A DNA stretch of 18,242 nucleotides from Bacillota bacterium (lineage in GTDB: Bacteria; Bacillota; Clostridia; Christensenellales; CAG-138), in contig JAEYCM010000008.1 of assembly GCA_023455425.1 (NCBI GenBank), forward strand, positions 1 to 18,242, read 5' to 3'. This document shows positions 14,096-18,242 of the stretch, one piece after another (position 1 is the first letter of the stretch; each line of letters opens with the position of its first letter). The notes below the pieces were generated by a model. It saw only the letters and a program-made list of their open reading frames with translations. It made no database searches and was not told the DNA's origin. A program made the position numbers and the translations under genes.

Positions 14096-17000
14096 ATGTA
14101 CAAGAAGGTTCCCACTACGCTGGATTTTGTATCCCGCGAAAAGGAAGTATTGGCGTTCTGGAAAGAACACAAGGTGTTTGAAAAGAGCACCGTCCACCGC
14201 AAGGGTGCAAAGACGTACACGTTCTTTGACGGCCCGCCGACGGCGAACGGCAAGCCGCACATCGGCCATATCCTCACGCGCTGCATCAAGGATATCATCC
14301 CCCGCTATAAAACCATGAAGGGGTTTGACGTGCTGCGTAAAGCGGGCTGGGATACGCACGGCCTGCCGGTGGAGCTGGAGGTGGAAAAGCAGCTGGGTTT
14401 AGACGGCAAAGAACAGATCGAAGCCTATGGTGTCGAGCCCTTCATCAAAAAGTGCAAGGAATCCGTGTGGAAGTACAAGGGCGAGTGGGAAGAAATGTCC
14501 GACCGCGTAGGGTTCTGGGCGGATATGGAAGACCCGTATATTACCTATGACAACAACTACATCGAGTCCGAATGGTGGGCGTTGAAGCGGATCTATGAAA
14601 AGGGACTGCTGTACAAGGGCCACAAGGTCGTGCCCTACTGCCCGCGCTGCGGCACGGCGCTTTCTTCCCATGAGGTGGCGCAGGGCTATAAGGATGTCAA
14701 GGATACGTCCGCCATCGCGAAGTTCAAGGTTAAGGGCGAGGACAATACCTATATCCTCGCGTGGACGACCACGCCCTGGACGCTGCCCTCCAACGTCAGC
14801 CTCTGCGTCAACGCAAACGAAACCTACGCAAGGGTAAAGAGCGGGGATACCGTGTATATCCTGGCGCACGCGCTTGTGGAGAACGTCATCGGCGAAGGCG
14901 CGGAAATTCTTTCCACATTTCCCGGGAAATCTTTGGTGGGTACGGACTACGAGCCGCTGTTCGGTTTTCCCGTGGATGCGCAGGGCAAGCGCGGTTGGTA
15001 TGTGATGAGCGACGATTATGTCACGTTGACCGACGGCACGGGCATCGTCCACAACGCGCCCGCGTTCGGTGAGGACGACGCGCGCGTGGGCCGGGAATGG
15101 GACCTCCCGTTCATCCAGCTGGTGGACGCAAAAGGTCATATGACGGGCGGCACCCCGTGGGACGGTATGTACGTGAAGGACGCCGACCACGCCATCCTCC
15201 ATACGCTGGAAGAGAGTGGCCTGCTCTACCGCGCCATGAATTTTGAGCACAACTATCCGTTCTGCTGGCGGTGCGATACGGCGCTGATCTACTACGCGCG
15301 CAAGAGCTGGTTTGTGAAAATGACGGCAGTCAAGGATAAGCTCATTGAATTCAACCGCCGCGTGAACTGGATTCCCGAAACCATCAAGGAAGGCCGCATG
15401 GGCAACTTCCTAGAAAACGTCATCGATTGGGGCATCTCGCGCGAACGCTACTGGGGTACGCCGCTGCCGGTGTGGACATGCGCGGACTGCGGGCACACCC
15501 ATGTGGTGGGCAGCATCGCGGAATTAAAAGAGCTCGGCAAAAATGTGCCCGAAAACATCGAGCTGCATAAGCCGTTCATCGACGCGGTGCATTTAGGCTG
15601 TCCCAAGTGCGGCGGGGACATGAAGCGCGAGCCGGAAGTGATCGACTGCTGGTTCGACAGCGGTTCCATGCCGTTTGCGCAGTGGCACTATCCGTTTGAA
15701 AACAAGGAGATCTTTGAAACCCGTTACCCCGCCGATTTTATCAGCGAGGCCATCGACCAGACGCGCGGCTGGTTCTATACGCTCTTAGCCATCTCCACCT
15801 GTTTGTTTGACGATCCGGCGTTCTTGAACTGCATCGTGATGGGTCACGTGCAGGACAAGGACGGCAGGAAGATGAGTAAGCACTTGGGCAACGTCGTCGA
15901 TCCCTGGACAGTACTCGACAAGCAGGGCGCCGACGCGGTACGCTGGTACTTCTACACCGGTTCCATGCCGTGGCTGCCGAGCCGCTTCTATGAGGACGCG
16001 GTCAACGAAAGCCAGAGAAAGTTCATGGGCACGCTGTGGAACACCTACGCGTTCTACATCCTGTATGCGGAAATCGACGGGTTTGACCCGACGAGGCATC
16101 GCTTACAGCGCGAGAACCTGACGGAAATGGACCGCTGGGTGCTCTCCCGCCTCCATTCTGTGACCCGTGACGTGGATACGCACCTTGAAAACCTGCGTAT
16201 CACCGAGGCAGGGCGGACCTTGCAGAAATTTGTCGACGAGCTTTCCAACTGGTATGTGCGCCGCTGCCGCGAGCGCTACTGGGGCAAGGATATGACGGCG
16301 GACAAGGAAGCGGCATATATGACGCTCTTTACCGTGCTTGAAACGCTCGCGCGTCTTTCCGCTCCCTTCACCCCGTTCATGGCGGAAGAAATCTACCAGA
16401 ACCTTGTGCGTTCTGTGGATAAGACTGCGCCCGAAAGCATCCATCTGACGGATTATCCGCAGGCTGACAGTTCCTTTGTGGATAAGGACCTTGAAGAAAA
16501 CATGGAGCGCGTGCTCGATATCGTGGTCTTAGGCCGCGCCGCGCGCAACACCGCCGCCATCAAGAACCGCCAGCCCATCGCCTGCATGTATGTACAGGGA
16601 AAAGAGCTCCCGGCGGGATATGTCGCCATCATTGCGGAGGAATTGAACGTCAAGGAAGTCCGCTTTGTGGCCGACGCCTCCTCCTTCGTTTCCTACCGCG
16701 CCAAGCCGCAGTTAAAGACCCTCGGGCCCCGCTACGGCAAGGTGCTGCCCAAGATCAATGCGTATCTTGGTGGCGAAGGTATTGGGGACGCGGTCGTCGC
16801 CGCCCACAACGCCGGCAATGCCTATACTTTCAGCATCGAAGGCATGGACGTATCGCTCGAAAAGGACGATGTGCTCATCGAGCCCATGCAGAAGGCGGGC
16901 TTTGTCACCGTGACAGAGCGTGAGCTTTCCGTGGTATTGGATACCAACCTCACCCCCGCGCTCATCGAAGAAGGCTTTGTACGTGAGCTGACGAGTAAGG

Positions 17001-17218
17001 TTCAGACCATGCGCAAGGAAGCGGGCTTTGACGTGACGGATCACATCGCGCTGACCTATTCCGGTTCCGCCGTGGTGGAGGGCGTGTTTAAAAAGTTCGG
17101 CGCTGAAATCGCGGAAGACACGCTGGCGGACGAGGTGGCAAACGCAGCGCCCAGGGGATATGTCAAGGAATGGGACATCAACGGCGAGGCCGTGACGCTG
17201 GGCGTGGAGAAGAAGTAA
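14096..17218 (+). CDS. ileS: Isoleucyl-tRNA synthetase
   Basis: A 1040-residue class I synthetase that attaches isoleucine to tRNA-Ile. The HIGH motif is H55-I-G-H58 in GKPHIGHILTR. KMSKH is at 592-596 in DGRKMSKHLGNVVDPW, with histidine after KMSK. The editing (CP1) domain contains TTTPWTLPSNVSL at ~222-234, and cysteine pairs occur at YCPRCG (~180-185) and in WTCADCGH plus LGCPKCGG. The anticodon-binding domain follows ~680. The length is that of the long, eukaryote-like IleRS form rather than the ~930-residue form with a C-terminal zinc finger, which is absent at the C-terminus. AAGGAGG lies six bases before the ATG. The gene is controlled by the T-box at 13705-13976. Confidence 0.97.
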   Translation: MYKKVPTTLDFVSREKEVLAFWKEHKVFEKSTVHRKGAKTYTFFDGPPTANGKPHIGHILTRCIKDIIPRYKTMKGFDVLRKAGWDTHGLPVELEVEKQLGLDGKEQIEAYGVEPFIKKCKESVWKYKGEWEEMSDRVGFWADMEDPYITYDNNYIESEWWALKRIYEKGLLYKGHKVVPYCPRCGTALSSHEVAQGYKDVKDTSAIAKFKVKGEDNTYILAWTTTPWTLPSNVSLCVNANETYARVKSGDTVYILAHALVENVIGEGAEILSTFPGKSLVGTDYEPLFGFPVDAQGKRGWYVMSDDYVTLTDGTGIVHNAPAFGEDDARVGREWDLPFIQLVDAKGHMTGGTPWDGMYVKDADHAILHTLEESGLLYRAMNFEHNYPFCWRCDTALIYYARKSWFVKMTAVKDKLIEFNRRVNWIPETIKEGRMGNFLENVIDWGISRERYWGTPLPVWTCADCGHTHVVGSIAELKELGKNVPENIELHKPFIDAVHLGCPKCGGDMKREPEVIDCWFDSGSMPFAQWHYPFENKEIFETRYPADFISEAIDQTRGWFYTLLAISTCLFDDPAFLNCIVMGHVQDKDGRKMSKHLGNVVDPWTVLDKQGADAVRWYFYTGSMPWLPSRFYEDAVNESQRKFMGTLWNTYAFYILYAEIDGFDPTRHRLQRENLTEMDRWVLSRLHSVTRDVDTHLENLRITEAGRTLQKFVDELSNWYVRRCRERYWGKDMTADKEAAYMTLFTVLETLARLSAPFTPFMAEEIYQNLVRSVDKTAPESIHLTDYPQADSSFVDKDLEENMERVLDIVVLGRAARNTAAIKNRQPIACMYVQGKELPAGYVAIIAEELNVKEVRFVADASSFVSYRAKPQLKTLGPRYGKVLPKINAYLGGEGIGDAVVAAHNAGNAYTFSIEGMDVSLEKDDVLIEPMQKAGFVTVTERELSVVLDTNLTPALIEEGFVRELTSKVQTMRKEAGFDVTDHIALTYSGSAVVEGVFKKFGAEIAEDTLADEVANAAPRGYVKEWDINGEAVTLGVEKK

Positions 17219-17228
17219 AGACATAGGA

Positions 17229-17292
17229 CGATGGGGCGCTGCCCCAACCCGTCATCGTGAACGCCCTAAAAGGGCGTTCACGATGACGGGTT
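17229..17292 (-). repeat. Two-hairpin intergenic repeat, copy 3 (inverted)
   Basis: Read on the minus strand: a perfect hairpin with 22-base arms (17292-17271/17267-17246, loop of three), then TGGGGC-AGC-GCCCCA (17246-17232) followed by TCGTCC, which matches the second hairpin of copy 2 (GGGGCAGCGCCCCATCGT). The first hairpin is longer than and different from that of copies 1 and 2. It lies just after the ileS stop. Confidence 0.55.
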
Positions 17293-17341
17293 CTTAGGGT
17301 GGTTACGGCCCTAAGCGGAGGTCTGGAGGCGGAGCCTCCAG
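17293..17341 (+). repeat. Two-hairpin intergenic repeat, copy 4 (diverged)
   Basis: CTTAGGG/CCCTAAG (17293-17299/17309-17315) is followed by GGAGGTCT and CTGGAGGC-GGA-GCCTCCAG (17323-17341). Architecture and the GGTCT link match copy 1, but the arm sequences have changed in a compensated way. Confidence 0.5.
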
Positions 17342-17356
17342 TAGCGGAGTTCATCT

Positions 17357-17394
17357 TTCAGCCAAATTGGCATGCCAATTTGGCTGAAGCTTTT
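17357..17394 (+). terminator. 32-base perfect palindrome with T4, upstream of the VOC gene
   Basis: TTCAGCCAAATTGGCA is followed directly by its exact reverse complement (17357-17388), then GCTTTT. It is the most likely terminator of the ileS transcript, or an attenuator-like hairpin in the VOC leader, because it ends only six bases before that gene's AGGAGG. Confidence 0.6.
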
Positions 17395-17404
17395 AGGAGG
17401 GAAA

Positions 17405-17848
17405 ATGCAGCCGATACTCGATCACATCCACATTACCGCGGAAGACCTCTCCCGCGCGGAGCGTTTCTATGACGCGCTGCTGCCCCTTATCGGATTTGAC
17501 CTCAAGCACAAGGAGCGTACAAGCGTGTCGGAGCACGCGTATGCGCTCATCGAATACCACCATGCCGGGCTTTCCATTGGCTTGGTCAGCCCGCGGGAAG
17601 AATATTTGGACGCTCCGGTCTCCCGCAGGCGGCCGGGTGCGGTGCACCACATCGCCTTCCGCACCGAAACAAGGGCGCAGGTGGATGCGCTCTATGCGGC
17701 GGTCTGCCGCCTGGGCGCGCACATCGTGCATCCGCCTGCAGAATATCCGGAATATGCGAAAGACTATTACGCCTTCTTTTTCAAGGATACCGAGGGTGTG
17801 GAGCTGGAATTCTGCCATTTTGCCCGGGGCAGGTATTTTCCGGTGTAG
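17405..17848 (+). CDS. VOC (glyoxalase/dioxygenase fold) family protein
   Basis: A 147-residue protein with the paired beta-alpha-beta-beta-beta modules of the vicinal oxygen chelate fold. Module one begins LDHIHITAEDLSRAERFYDALLPLIGF, with metal-ligand candidates H7 and H9. Module two carries AVHHIAFRTETRAQVDALY and ends FFKDTEGVELEFCHF, where the glutamate of ELEF is the usual last ligand. Reaction unknown: glyoxalase I, thiol-based resistance and ring-cleavage enzymes share this fold. ATG 17405 is chosen, as AGGAGG lies at 17395-17400 immediately before it with short spacing; an upstream in-frame ATG at 17372 falls inside the palindrome and lacks such a site. It converges on the DinB-like gene. 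Confidence 0.85.
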   Translation: MQPILDHIHITAEDLSRAERFYDALLPLIGFDLKHKERTSVSEHAYALIEYHHAGLSIGLVSPREEYLDAPVSRRRPGAVHHIAFRTETRAQVDALYAAVCRLGAHIVHPPAEYPEYAKDYYAFFFKDTEGVELEFCHFARGRYFPV

Positions 17849-17878
17849 CGCAGGTGCTGCTGCAAATAGGTAAAGAGA

Positions 17879-17906
17879 ACCGCCCGCCTATGGACAGGCG
17901 GGCGGT
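17879..17906. terminator. Shared bidirectional terminator
   Basis: A perfect 11-bp stem ACCGCCCGCCT/AGGCGGGCGGT with loop ATGGAC lies between the converging VOC and DinB-like genes. The minus-strand side runs into TTCTCTTTA, the plus side into GTTATC. Confidence 0.75.
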
Positions 17907-17926
17907 GTTATCATGTGAAAGCGATT

Positions 17927-18242
17927 TTACAGATACTCCGGTCCTTTGCGCTCCTTCATTTCCCCGGTCAGGCCGATCACCTTAGGCCATAGGCCGGTCT
18001 TTGCGATGATGAAGCCCATCAGCATACCCATGTGGGAGTGAAGATGCCGATGCTGCGCAAGCATTAGGGTGAAGCGCGTCCATTCGCACCCCTCCGGCCG
18101 CACAAGGAGCTGTTCTTCCGTCAGATTTTCAAGATAACACACGATCTTCTCACGCACTTGTGAAAAATACGCGCGGAGCTCTTCGCGGGTTAGCGCCATG
18201 TCTGTTACGGTATCCAGATTGTTGAGGTTTGGGATATGGAAC
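17927..18242 (-). CDS. DinB-like family protein (partial, 5' end beyond window)
   Basis: The frame stays open from the stop at 17927 to the window edge, giving at least 104 residues. An internal ATG at 18199 is not necessarily the start, because the preceding codons (FHIPNLNNLDTVTD) read as sensible protein without a stop. The visible part has helix-rich DinB-like character: LTREELRAYFSQVREKIVCYLENLTEEQLL, then a histidine-rich metal-ligand-like stretch AQHRHLHSHMGMLMGF. DinB-like proteins are four-helix metal-binding bundles, some acting as thiol-dependent transferases; the reaction here cannot be told. About 50 N-terminal residues would be missing if it has the usual ~150-170 length. Confidence 0.6.
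   Translation of the reverse strand, partial: FHIPNLNNLDTVTDMALTREELRAYFSQVREKIVCYLENLTEEQLLVRPEGCEWTRFTLMLAQHRHLHSHMGMLMGFIIAKTGLWPKVIGLTGEMKERKGPEYL

Noticed and set aside
14399..15250. A 283-codon antisense frame inside ileS
   Set aside because: It is a shadow of the GC-rich ileS coding frame, without a start site or recognisable motifs; other antisense frames in ileS, the GGDEF-EAL gene and the kinase were dropped for the same reason.
1..18242. CRISPR array, tRNA genes, transposase genes or integrase
   Set aside because: No regularly spaced repeats, no tRNA cloverleaf and no recombinase-like protein were seen on either strand.

Overview
The window looks like part of a Bacillota (Clostridia-type) chromosome. 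It has a tRNA-Ile-responsive T-box leader ahead of ileS, strong AGGAGG-type ribosome binding sites, sigma-A-like promoters, a PadR regulator, and many intrinsic terminators. Most genes are moderately GC-rich. An assignment to a Christensenellales-like or related gut/anaerobe lineage is only a guess. No 23S or 16S rRNA is visible, only the terminal 5S gene of what is probably an rRNA operon.

Layout. (1) 1-158: 5S rRNA and its terminator. (2) 160-585: no protein gene that I believe, but many nested helices, one of them long-range, plus a hairpin with a GNRA tetraloop. This is best read as a structured plus-strand non-coding RNA followed by three hairpins. (3) 589-2455, minus strand: an AT-rich two-gene cassette holding a full-length dGTPase (HD superfamily) and a 195-residue protein that I read as a stripped-down PEP-synthase/PPDK-like ATP-grasp protein. 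The two are translationally coupled. The cassette abuts the 3' end of a PfkB sugar kinase whose last ~18 codons already look AT-rich, so it resembles an insertion next to an rRNA operon. It is the best candidate here for an undescribed system, possibly nucleotide-depletion defence. (4) 3527-6595, minus: a large membrane GGDEF-EAL protein with both catalytic sets intact. (5) 6705-8087, plus: a PadR regulator with a palindromic operator in its own promoter, coupled to a membrane polyferredoxin. (6) 8140-8593, minus: a GNAT acetyltransferase broken by one extra base in a short A-run. (7) 8805-10738: a class II aldolase facing an S66 (MccF-like) peptidase across a shared terminator. (8) 10895-13482, plus: a Gfo/Idh oxidoreductase, then an ECF sigma factor coupled to a membrane protein with two SH3-like domains, probably its anti-sigma or sensor. 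(9) 13673-17218: promoter, T-box and ileS. (10) 17405-end: a VOC/glyoxalase-fold protein and a DinB-like protein cut by the window edge.

Spaces between genes in the second half carry several palindromic elements. One is a recurring two-hairpin repeat seen at three loci: after the Gfo/Idh gene, between the T-box and ileS, and in composite form after ileS. Another is a 129-bp element bounded by 12-bp perfect inverted repeats after the sigma/anti-sigma pair. Apart from the kinase-dgt-ATP-grasp string, padR-polyferredoxin and sigma/anti-sigma, the genes look like independently transcribed housekeeping or accessory genes.
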